Positions 1-5,721 of a stretch of 5,975 nucleotides of DNA are shown here, piece after piece. The translations under genes and the position numbers were made by a program. The notes under the pieces were generated by a model. The model searched no databases. It saw only the letters and a list, made by a program, of their open reading frames with translations, and was not told where the DNA came from. Location: NCBI GenBank assembly GCA_015259235.1, contig JABZGM010000134.1:1-5975 (forward strand). Direction: 5' to 3'. This stretch comes from Alloprevotella sp. (GTDB taxonomy: Bacteria > Bacteroidota > Bacteroidia > Bacteroidales > Bacteroidaceae). How positions within the stretch are numbered: position 1 is the first letter of the stretch; every line of letters starts with the position of its first letter.

Positions 1-7
1 AACTGCG

Positions 8-26
8 TGAGAATTGATCTCAGCAG
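8..26. repeat. Short inverted repeat upstream of the J-domain gene
   Basis: TGAGA (8-12) and TCTCA (18-22) are inverted around a 5-nt spacer. Outside them, CTG (3-5) and CAG (24-26) also pair with small mismatches. No T-run follows, so it is not a convincing terminator. It may be an operator, the end of an upstream transcript, or chance. No TAnnTTTG promoter box is visible in bases 1-79, so the promoter of the following gene probably lies left of the window. Confidence 0.25.
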
Positions 27-79
27 CGTGAGTTTACCGCGCTACACATTGAGTCTACAACACATTAGCATTCTCTATT

Positions 80-898
80 ATGATTTATGGGCTTATCATT
101 GGCGGCATTTTAGGTTTCATCCTCTCAGGTGGAAGAATATATATCGCCATTCTAGGAGCTAGCATTGGCTATTCCTTCGGTCGTTCCTTGCAGACTCGTT
201 ATGGGAAAAAGCCTCTTAACGACTTCACAGCCCCCGACAATGTCTACTCCGAAATGTTCCGCGAGCACGACTACCTGGCTCCTCACGACTTTTTCTCCTC
301 GCTCATGGTGCTTTCTGCCTATGTGGTGGATGCTGACGGCAAGATTATGCACAGCGAAATGGAGCATGTGCGCGCCTTCCTTCGCACCAACTTTGGCGAA
401 CGTGGGTTGCGCCAAGGAGAAGCTCTGCTTCAACAGCTCTTCCAGCACCAACGTCAGCTCCGCGACCAAAAAGGTCCAGCTGATTTCGACCGCTTGGTGC
501 AACAGAGTTGTGGTTTCATCCGCCAACAAATGACGCTCGAGGGGCGTTTGCAACTGGTGGATTTCCTCATCGACATCGCTCGCGCAGATGGCACAGTGAT
601 GGACGTTGAAGTGAAAGCCATGCGCTATGTGGCAGAACTTTTGGGACTCTCAGCGGCTCAGTTTGAGAGTCTACTCCACCTGGGCGAAGAATCTCTCGAA
701 TCTGCCTATGCGGTGTTGGAAATTACTCCTGATGCCACGGACGAAGAGGTGAAACGCGCCTACAAACGTTTGGCACTCCAGCACCACCCTGACCGCGTGG
801 CAGCACTCGGCGACGACGTTCGCAAGGCGGCAGAGCGTAAATTCCAAGAGATTGGCGAAGCAAAGGAAAAGATTTATAAGGCAAGAGGAATGAAGTAG
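80..898 (+). CDS. DjlA-like membrane-anchored TerB/J-domain co-chaperone
   Basis: This 272-aa protein probably stimulates the ATPase of a DnaK-type Hsp70 from the inner membrane, as DjlA does. Seen in the sequence: a glycine-rich hydrophobic N-terminus (residues 2-33) that can form a membrane anchor, then a TerB-like helical region (about 72-200) with two acidic patches, DADGKIMHSEMEH (84-96) and ARADGTVMDVEVKAM (167-181). A C-terminal J-domain (about 207-270) carries the HPD motif at 236-238. The domain order and length match E. coli DjlA (about 271 aa), so the protein appears complete. The ATG at 80 places the anchor directly at the N-terminus, and an ATG at 87 is out of frame. The gene is not obviously linked to the heme-type genes downstream: a repeat and a new promoter separate them. 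The family call is firm; the specific clients are unknown. Confidence 0.88.
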   Translation: MIYGLIIGGILGFILSGGRIYIAILGASIGYSFGRSLQTRYGKKPLNDFTAPDNVYSEMFREHDYLAPHDFFSSLMVLSAYVVDADGKIMHSEMEHVRAFLRTNFGERGLRQGEALLQQLFQHQRQLRDQKGPADFDRLVQQSCGFIRQQMTLEGRLQLVDFLIDIARADGTVMDVEVKAMRYVAELLGLSAAQFESLLHLGEESLESAYAVLEITPDATDEEVKRAYKRLALQHHPDRVAALGDDVRKAAERKFQEIGEAKEKIYKARGMK

Positions 899-1030
899 AC
901 ATTAGACGTTAGAGATTAGACGTTAGAGGCTAGAAGAACTTGAGAAACTAGAACATCTAGAAGAACTAGAAGAACTAGAAGAACTAGAACGTCTAATCTC
1001 TAACGTCTAACATCTAATCTCTAATCTCTC
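896..1030. repeat. Intergenic inverted repeat enclosing a 7 x 9-bp tandem array
   Basis: Bases 902-924 are the exact reverse complement of 988-1010 (23 bp). With two mismatches the pairing extends outward to 896-899/1013-1016, which includes the TAG stop codon of the J-domain gene. The left arm is itself a perfect tandem duplication of a 14-mer (ATTAGACGTTAGAG at 901-914 and 915-928), and the right side has CTAATCT twice (1014-1020, 1021-1027). The 63 nt between the arms divide exactly into seven 9-bp units starting at 925, 934, 943, 952, 961, 970 and 979. The last three are identical (AAGAACTAG) and the first four are degenerate. No T-tract follows the right arm, so it is not a classical intrinsic terminator. 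It could be a small non-coding repeat family, a transcript 3'-end structure or a slippage-born satellite. No transposase or target-site duplication is seen. Confidence 0.85.
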
Positions 1031-1039
1031 CCCTTTAGT

Positions 1040-1071
1040 ATTGTCTCAATCACAATAAGTTCGTACCTTTG
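1040..1071 (+). promoter_or_regulatory. Bacteroidota-type promoter for the first calycin-like gene
   Basis: The -7 box TACCTTTG (1064-1071) matches TAnnTTTG exactly. The -33 box ATTG (1040-1043) lies 20 nt upstream. Transcription would start a few bases after 1071, giving a leader of about 110 nt before the ATG at 1189. A 7-bp inverted repeat, TCTCAAT (1044-1050) and ATTGAGA (1079-1085), brackets the -7 box and could be an operator, but this is weak. Confidence 0.75.
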
Positions 1072-1188
1072 CGCCATTATTGAGATTTTCCACAGAAATC
1101 AAGACAGCATTTGCAGAAAAAGCAGAGCAACACGCTCAGCAATGTGCAACTATCTCATTAGAATAATCATTTTTATCAATAAAACAAT

Positions 1189-1749
1189 ATGAATATCAAG
1201 TCGATTTTTGCTATGGCTTTCATGGCAACTGCCCTTGTGGGTACGACCTTCACTCTCGCTTCTTGCGAAGATGACGAAAAACCAGAAACCATCCAAGGTG
1301 TTGCAGTTGATGGCACTTACAACTCAAGCCTTAATGTGGGAGCTAGTGTAAGAGACAATATCATGCCTTTGGCTACTATCCAAGACCAAAAAGTGGTGGT
1401 TGTCACTCTCAATGCCAGCAATACAACTTTGACCTTCACAGGTTACGAAAGCGATCTCCCTAAAGGTCTTCCTTATAAGCACATTGCCCAAAAGCAATAC
1501 ATGCTGAAAAACGTGAAAGCAACGAAACTTGCTGACGGTACTGTGAAACTTACAGGACAAGAAGAAGTGACGATGTTACTCCGCACCGTGAGAGCCACAG
1601 AAGAAAAAGCCAATGTTCCTTTCCAAGAATACAAGGTTACAGTGAAAACCGAAGGTACAATCAAGAACGGCAAGCTCAACCTCACCACCACCTTCCGTCC
1701 CACTGGTATGCCCATGGACGTGATCTACACCTTCACTGGTCAAAAATAA
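1189..1749 (+). CDS. Calycin-like domain lipoprotein (copy A)
   Basis: This 186-aa predicted lipoprotein has the signal peptide MNIKSIFAMAFMATALVGTT, lipobox LASC and lipidated Cys26. The acidic stretch EDDEK right after the Cys resembles the lipoprotein export signal that sends Bacteroidota lipoproteins to the cell surface. The mature part (about 37-186) is rich in alternating beta-strand patterns and resembles the putative calycin-like (lipocalin-type barrel) family common in Bacteroides and Prevotella. It is paralogous to the protein at 2085-2672: both contain a PY..xAQKxYxLxxV segment (here LPYKHIAQKQYMLKNV, residues 94-109) and a closing strand ending in GQK. It has its own promoter and is followed by a strong terminator, so it is probably monocistronic. 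The exact ligand is unknown; the link to heme or iron comes only from the neighbourhood. Confidence 0.75.
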   Translation: MNIKSIFAMAFMATALVGTTFTLASCEDDEKPETIQGVAVDGTYNSSLNVGASVRDNIMPLATIQDQKVVVVTLNASNTTLTFTGYESDLPKGLPYKHIAQKQYMLKNVKATKLADGTVKLTGQEEVTMLLRTVRATEEKANVPFQEYKVTVKTEGTIKNGKLNLTTTFRPTGMPMDVIYTFTGQK

Positions 1750-1753
1750 GTTG

Positions 1754-1910
1754 ATGTCCTCACACTTACACCAGCATTGTCGCCCCTACGACGATGCAGT
1801 GCGCGTGAGTTTGGACCACAAATCCTCAGTGTGCTTCTCCTCGTGGGAAGTACACTGAGTTTTTCTTCTCCCTCCCATGGTGATGTTCGGCGATAGCTAC
1901 ATCACCTCTT
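1754..1910 (+). pseudogene. Possible relic of the 5' end of a duplicated hmuY-like gene
   Basis: The sequence after the stop of calycin copy A lines up without gaps with the sequence after the stop of calycin copy B, at a constant offset of 923. Bases 1750-1812 match about 40% by my hand count, 1813-1829 match 13 of 17, and 1823-1865 match 42 of 43. The last block corresponds to signal-peptide codons of the gene at 2676, reading SVLLLVGSTLSFSS here. The lipobox Cys is replaced by Pro, and the frame has no ATG and stops at TAG 1894-1896. An ATG at 1754 sits one base out of register with the ATG at 2676. A very faint match may continue to about 1910 (F, Y and T of FEGIYDT, at offset 919). The rest of the gene is absent. 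The alternative is a short copied segment rather than a decayed gene. Confidence 0.45.
1825..1864 (+). terminator. Strong intrinsic terminator after calycin copy A
   Basis: Bases 1825-1839 pair with 1845-1859: 15 base pairs including two G-U wobbles (1833/1851 and 1838/1846), around the 5-nt loop CTCGT (1840-1844). TTTTT (1860-1864) follows immediately and then TCTTCTCC-type pyrimidines. This is a textbook rho-independent shape and would end the copy A transcript 76-111 nt past its stop codon. It is a near-identical copy of the segment at 2748-2787 inside the hmuY-like gene. Confidence 0.82.
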
Positions 1911-1962
1911 TACTGAGACGACATAAGACACTGTAAACAAGGGAATATCATCAAAAATAAGG

Positions 1963-1994
1963 ATTGGAGTAAGCCGAAGAAGTGCGTAATTTTG
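1963..1994 (+). promoter_or_regulatory. Promoter for the calycin B / hmuY-like / receptor operon
   Basis: The -7 box TAATTTTG (1987-1994) fits TAnnTTTG, with ATTG (1963-1966) 20 nt upstream, the same geometry as the promoter at 1040-1071. The expected start is near 2001, giving a leader of about 85 nt before the ATG at 2085. A TTG codon at 1992 that opens a longer in-frame reading frame lies inside this -7 box, so it cannot be the translation start. Confidence 0.75.
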
Positions 1995-2084
1995 CAGCGC
2001 ACAACAAAAAAGCAAGGTATATATTCAAAGAAACAGGCTCGTCTTGTGAATTTATGCCCCATAACATCTAAAAGAAATGCTCCA

Positions 2085-2672
2085 ATGAAGAATTACAAAT
2101 TCAGCGCAAGTTTGCTCTTAGCAGCCACTTTGCTTGGTGCAAGCAGTTTGATGGCTTCTTGCAACGACGACGAAACCTCAGCTCCCCACAAAGTTCCACA
2201 AGCAAAAGTGCTGCGCACAGCCGTTGCTTCAGGCGTCTACACCACCACCCAAGGTCTTTCGATCGATATGTTCGGTCTATCCGCCAAATTGGGACAGCAA
2301 GAAAACCAAAAGATTGAGGTGAAAGCCCTCACAGACAGCACCATCTCGCTTCACTTCCCTGCCTACGATGTTCCTCTTGTTGGAGATTTTCCTTATAGCA
2401 ATGCAGCACAAAAGGAATACCAACTCGATAAAGTGGTCGTGAAATTCCAACCTGACGGAACGATGTCCTTCGCTTCTAAAGTAAAGATTGAAACAGTGTT
2501 TCAAATGACTCCTGCCAAGATGAAGAAGGATGACATCCCCTATCGCACCTTCCCTGACACTCCCATATCCTACGAGGGAACGATCAAAGGCAAAGAGTTG
2601 ACGGTGAAAATCACTGCCCAACCAGGAAAAATGCCTTTCCCCGTCACCTACAATTATGTGGGACAAAAATAA
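2085..2672 (+). CDS. Calycin-like domain lipoprotein (copy B)
   Basis: This 195-aa predicted lipoprotein is the first gene of the proposed heme-uptake operon. The ATG at 2085 is chosen because the protein then begins MKNYKFSASLLLAATLLGAS, a standard lipoprotein signal peptide with lipobox MASC and Cys26. The frame is open back to a TTG at 1992, but that lies in the -7 box. NDDE after the Cys suggests surface export. The mature part is beta-rich and matches copy A in layout: FPYSNAAQKEYQLDKV (about residues 103-118) corresponds to LPYKHIAQKQYMLKNV of copy A, and the C-terminus YNYVGQK to YTFTGQK. Overall similarity between the two is modest, so the duplication is old or fast-evolving. The stop is 3 nt before the ATG of the hmuY-like gene, which points to translational coupling. 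Ligand unknown; a heme/iron accessory role is inferred from context. Confidence 0.77.
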   Translation: MKNYKFSASLLLAATLLGASSLMASCNDDETSAPHKVPQAKVLRTAVASGVYTTTQGLSIDMFGLSAKLGQQENQKIEVKALTDSTISLHFPAYDVPLVGDFPYSNAAQKEYQLDKVVVKFQPDGTMSFASKVKIETVFQMTPAKMKKDDIPYRTFPDTPISYEGTIKGKELTVKITAQPGKMPFPVTYNYVGQK

Positions 2673-2675
2673 ACT

Positions 2676-3497
2676 ATGCTTCATATATTGATACAAACAT
2701 GCTGTCTTAACAGACAACATCCTTTGCATAAATACGGACAACTCCTCCTCAGTGTGCTTCTCCTCGTGGGAAGTGCACTGAGTTTTTCGTCCTGCAACGG
2801 ATTGTTTGAAGGCATTTACGACACTCCTCCCAAGGAAGGCGAAACGCAGCAAAGAGGATTTCTCTCCTACGATGCCACCACGCATCGAGGTAAGATATTT
2901 GCCGAGGTGAGCAGTTATCAGCACTGGACGTTCTTCGACCTTCCCAGTCGCACCACCGTCACCAAGGAAATTCCGAAAACACTTTCGGGAAAATGGGATG
3001 GGAAATCTGCCATTAGTTATCAGCACGTCACCTTTCCGTCCACCTATCGCACCGACAGTGTGATCCACACCGACCCTATGCCGGTGCCCAAAGATTGGAC
3101 TTTTGCCTTTCACCACTACGATGTAGCCACCAACCATGGTGTAGCAGTAGCGACAAACTATCGTTCTCTCGATGCCCTTCCCCGACAAGGGGCTGAGAAA
3201 GACGCGCTTTTGTCGCAAACTTTCACACCCGATGAGTGGACCACTCACCAAGCCTATTACGATCTTTCGGCTATTTTCCTCTATTATATAGGCTATCAAC
3301 ACGCAGCTTTCAATCCTGTGCTCTCCACTTGGATGGATATGGATGTGAAAAATCCCCCTCCGCGCTACACCCTCTCCGGTTTGGTCTATCTGCTCCGTCT
3401 GCAAGACGGCACTGTGGCAGCGATGCACCTCCCCTCGCACCTCAATGCCGCAGGACAAAAAGGATATGTCACCATCGATTATATTTGGCCCTATTAG
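2676..3497 (+). CDS. HmuY-family heme-binding-type surface lipoprotein
   Basis: This 273-aa protein is likely a hemophore-like lipoprotein that captures heme and passes it to the adjacent TonB receptor, as HmuY does for HmuR in Porphyromonas gingivalis. Family hallmarks seen: HWTFFDL (83-89), the core motif DWTFAFHHYDVATNHG (140-155), and the C-terminal YLLRLQDGT (238-246) with NAAGQKGYVTIDY (257-269). The lipobox FSSC gives Cys40. The N-region is unusually long (22 residues before the hydrophobic core); a TTG at 2724 would give a more ordinary signal peptide, but the ATG at 2676, 3 nt after the previous stop, is preferred. Known homologues hold heme with His-His or Met-Met pairs. Several His and Met residues are present here, but I cannot assign the ligands. 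Oddity: the signal-peptide codons form a terminator-like hairpin (2748-2787). Confidence 0.83.
   Translation: MLHILIQTCCLNRQHPLHKYGQLLLSVLLLVGSALSFSSCNGLFEGIYDTPPKEGETQQRGFLSYDATTHRGKIFAEVSSYQHWTFFDLPSRTTVTKEIPKTLSGKWDGKSAISYQHVTFPSTYRTDSVIHTDPMPVPKDWTFAFHHYDVATNHGVAVATNYRSLDALPRQGAEKDALLSQTFTPDEWTTHQAYYDLSAIFLYYIGYQHAAFNPVLSTWMDMDVKNPPPRYTLSGLVYLLRLQDGTVAAMHLPSHLNAAGQKGYVTIDYIWPY
2748..2787 (+). promoter_or_regulatory. Terminator-like hairpin inside the hmuY-like signal-peptide codons
   Basis: Bases 2748-2762 pair with 2768-2782 (15 bp, three wobbles: 2755/2775, 2756/2774, 2761/2769) around loop CTCGT (2763-2767), followed directly by TTTTT (2783-2787). It differs from the intergenic terminator at 1825-1864 by a single base, A1852 versus G2775, which changes U-A to U-G and keeps the pair. 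It lies 72 nt after the ATG. A ribosome translating the signal peptide would melt it, while poor initiation would leave it free to end transcription before the rest of hmuY and the receptor gene. The structure is seen; the attenuator role is inference. Confidence 0.5.
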
Positions 3498-3515
3498 TCA
3501 CCCTCTTTTCCCTTT

Positions 3516-5465
3516 ATGGCAGTTGTTTCTCTCCTAGCCCTCGCACTCACCTCTGCAGTTGCACCGCAATGTTTCCCCGACTCCACACTCTCTGAGGCGG
3601 TGGTCACAGGCACGCGCACCCCAAAACTTTGGGCTGACACTCCTGTGCCCACTTATGTGATAGGTCGCAACGACATTCGCAGAAGTGATGCCACCAATTT
3701 GCGAGAACTCCTCACCCACGAACTGCCGAGTGCGGAATTTTCCTACACCCCTTCGGGACATATCAACCTCAACTTTGGGGGATTTAGTGGTCAAGGCCTT
3801 CTCTTTTTGGTGAATGGAGAGCGCATGGCTGGTGAGACGATGGACAATGTGGACTTTTCACGCATCAACCTCTCCGATGTGGAGCGCATCGAAATCGTGC
3901 GCGGTGCTTCGTCTGCACTCTATGGCAGCTCAGCAACAGGGGGTGTGATCAACATCATCACGCGCCAACAACTGAAATCAAACCGCAACAGTGAAGTGAG
4001 TGCGCGATGGGCGCGCCACAACAACCGCCGAGTGGACGTCAATTTGGGGTACAACCTGAAAAAATTTACCCACATCGTGACGATGCACCACGATGCTCAA
4101 GAGGAATATGCGCTGCAAAATCCTGAAAATGTTGCACTCTTCACCACCTATTCGGTCAACCGCGTGCCAGGACAGCGCGTTTGGCAATGGAAAGATCGCT
4201 GGATTTGGTCGCCCTCACAGCATTTCCGCTTGTCGGCGCGCGCAGGCTATTTCTTTCGCCAACAAGACCAAGATGCTTTGCAAGCCAATCGCTACCGCGA
4301 CTTCGTGGGAGGAGCTAAGGCGGAATGGACCGTTTCTCCACAAACGCGTCTTGAACTGGCGTACAACTTCGACCAGTACGACAAGTCCGACCTCATTTTG
4401 TCCACACAAAAAGACCTCCGCGATTATAGCAATGTGCAGCACGCCACGCGCGCCCTTCTATCGCACGACATCGCCCATCTTCTCCCCACTGACCAAGGAT
4501 TTACCCTCACTTTCGGTGGCGACTATTTGCGCGATTATCTCATGAGCTATCAGTTTGGTGGTCAATTTCACGTGCAACATTCTGCCGATGCCTTTGCCCA
4601 AGCCGATTGGACGCTCTCTCCGCAATGGGAAATCCTCGGTGCGCTACGTTACGACCATTTCTCACAAGGCGAACACGCACACGTCACCTCTAAAATTTCT
4701 GCACGTTTCCGCCAAGGAGCTTTTACCTATCGCGCTGGTTACGGACAAGGATTTCGTGCCCCCACGCTCAAAGAACGCTTTATGCACTTTCCCGTGACGG
4801 GACTTTTTGTGTTGCGCGGTAATGAAAACCTACACGCTGAACGCAGCGACAACTTCCACGCTTCGGTGGATTGGCAACAACATCGCTGGCTCCTTTCTGC
4901 AGCCGTGGCTTACAATCTAGTGCGCCAACGCATCACCACTGCCCCACCGAGCATGGAACGCGAAAAACAATCGGGACTTCCTTATATCAACTACATCAAT
5001 CTCCCACGATTGTATGCTTTTTCGCTGCAATGCTCTGCCCAAAACAGTTGGCATCTCGGACTAGGCACGCTCGGTGCACGCCTCAACTATGCTTACACAC
5101 AAGAAAAAGTGCCACAAGGCAACGCGCTCACGCCCTATCTTCCCGCTCGTCCACACGCTCTCACAGTTCGTTTCTCCTACGATTGTCCCATCAACACGCA
5201 CCATGAATGGGGCATTCAGTTGAGTGGTCGTTGGTTGTCGGGCATCTCTTCCGAAGAATACACCGCCAGCACCGCTGCTGTCCACCAAGTGCACTACCCT
5301 TCTTACGCGTTGTTCCGCTTAGGCACCACATTTTCGCTCAACCGTGTATGGCAATTTTCCCTTGCTGCTGACAACGTGTTCAACTATCGTCCACACATCT
5401 ATTATTACAATTCCCCCACAACCGATGGCATCGATGTGCAGTTAGGAGCGACCTATCGGTTTTAA
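3516..5465 (+). CDS. TonB-dependent outer-membrane receptor, HmuR-like (heme/siderophore type)
   Basis: This 649-aa outer-membrane active transporter would be powered by TonB and probably imports heme delivered by the HmuY-like lipoprotein. Domains: signal peptide (about 1-18), TonB-box-like EAVVTGTR (27-34), plug (about 40-150) with LFLVNGERMAGE (96-107), VERIEIVRGASSALYGSSATGG (122-143) and VINIITR (144-150), then a 22-strand-type barrel ending in the aromatic YRF typical of outer-membrane proteins. FRAP (413-416) and GNENL (435-439) correspond to the FRAP/NPxL motifs of heme receptors, with His424 between them and His82 in a plug loop as possible axial ligands (inference). It lacks the N-terminal carboxypeptidase-like domain of SusC proteins. 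The start is confined by an in-frame TAG at 3495, and the ATG at 3516 gives a signal peptide without Lys or Arg in its n-region, which is unusual. It sits 18 nt after hmuY. The substrate could also be another iron chelate or cobalamin. Confidence 0.87.
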   Translation: MAVVSLLALALTSAVAPQCFPDSTLSEAVVTGTRTPKLWADTPVPTYVIGRNDIRRSDATNLRELLTHELPSAEFSYTPSGHINLNFGGFSGQGLLFLVNGERMAGETMDNVDFSRINLSDVERIEIVRGASSALYGSSATGGVINIITRQQLKSNRNSEVSARWARHNNRRVDVNLGYNLKKFTHIVTMHHDAQEEYALQNPENVALFTTYSVNRVPGQRVWQWKDRWIWSPSQHFRLSARAGYFFRQQDQDALQANRYRDFVGGAKAEWTVSPQTRLELAYNFDQYDKSDLILSTQKDLRDYSNVQHATRALLSHDIAHLLPTDQGFTLTFGGDYLRDYLMSYQFGGQFHVQHSADAFAQADWTLSPQWEILGALRYDHFSQGEHAHVTSKISARFRQGAFTYRAGYGQGFRAPTLKERFMHFPVTGLFVLRGNENLHAERSDNFHASVDWQQHRWLLSAAVAYNLVRQRITTAPPSMEREKQSGLPYINYINLPRLYAFSLQCSAQNSWHLGLGTLGARLNYAYTQEKVPQGNALTPYLPARPHALTVRFSYDCPINTHHEWGIQLSGRWLSGISSEEYTASTAAVHQVHYPSYALFRLGTTFSLNRVWQFSLAADNVFNYRPHIYYYNSPTTDGIDVQLGATYRF

Positions 5466-5466
5466 G

Positions 5467-5489
5467 CCCAATAATGACCGTTGGGGTTT
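5467..5489 (+). terminator. Weak possible terminator after the receptor gene
   Basis: CCCAA (5467-5471) pairs with TTGGG (5481-5485) across a 9-nt loop, with GTTT following. An alternative pairing uses GGGG (5483-5486) with CCCC (5498-5501), followed by pyrimidine-rich sequence. Both are short and lack a good T-tract, so this is only the likeliest place for transcript end right after the stop codon. Confidence 0.3.
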
Positions 5490-5629
5490 AAGCCTTGCCC
5501 CCTCTTCTGCCCTTACCTTCTTGGCGTCTTCTCGCGCTTTCTCATCGTCTTGTTATATATTCTCAAATCCTCATCACTTTAAACTTGTTATAAAAAAGTC
5601 ATATCCCAAGAAATAAATTACTCGAATCT

Positions 5630-5660
5630 TTTGCACGTTTGAAATAAAAGTGTAGCTTTG
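5630..5660 (+). promoter_or_regulatory. Promoter for the BACON-like lipoprotein gene
   Basis: The -7 box TAGCTTTG (5653-5660) matches TAnnTTTG, and TTTG (5630-5633) matches the -33 box with 19 nt between them. This is the best full match of the three promoters. The expected leader is about 55 nt. A TACCTTTC nearby (5664-5671) is one base off the -7 consensus and lacks a suitably placed -33 box. Confidence 0.78.
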
Positions 5661-5721
5661 CCATACCTTTCGACATGGACCTTTAATCACTCATCAAAAT
5701 GTCAAACAAAAAAGATACGCT

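Noticed and set aside
1..162. Open frame from the left edge that could be the tail of an upstream gene
   Set aside because: It would overlap the J-domain gene by more than 80 nt and its translation beyond base 80 is only a shifted reading of that gene; nothing recognisable is seen.
896..1030. CRISPR array
   Set aside because: The repeats are 9 bp and contiguous with no unique spacers, and no cas genes are present.
1156..1174. Fur-box-like sequence in the leader of calycin copy A
   Set aside because: Only about 13 of 19 positions agree with the Fur consensus, the left part matches poorly, and AT-rich leaders give such scores by chance.
1992..2084. N-terminal extension of calycin copy B starting at TTG 1992
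   Set aside because: The TTG is inside the -7 promoter box, upstream of the expected transcript start, and the extension would bury the lipoprotein signal peptide 31 residues into the protein.
2277..3458. Long antisense open frame (393 codons) opposite calycin B and the hmuY-like gene
   Set aside because: It lies fully opposite two well-supported genes, its translation shows no recognisable domain or signal, and it has no TAnnTTTG promoter that I could see; it is a by-product of codon usage.
3236..3595. Open frame of 119 codons spanning the hmuY/receptor junction in another frame
   Set aside because: It overlaps the strongly supported HmuY C-terminal motif and the receptor start, and its translation has no domain character.
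5664..5671. Second -7 box TACCTTTC
   Set aside because: It ends in C instead of G and has no TTTG at a proper distance, whereas TAGCTTTG at 5653-5660 does.
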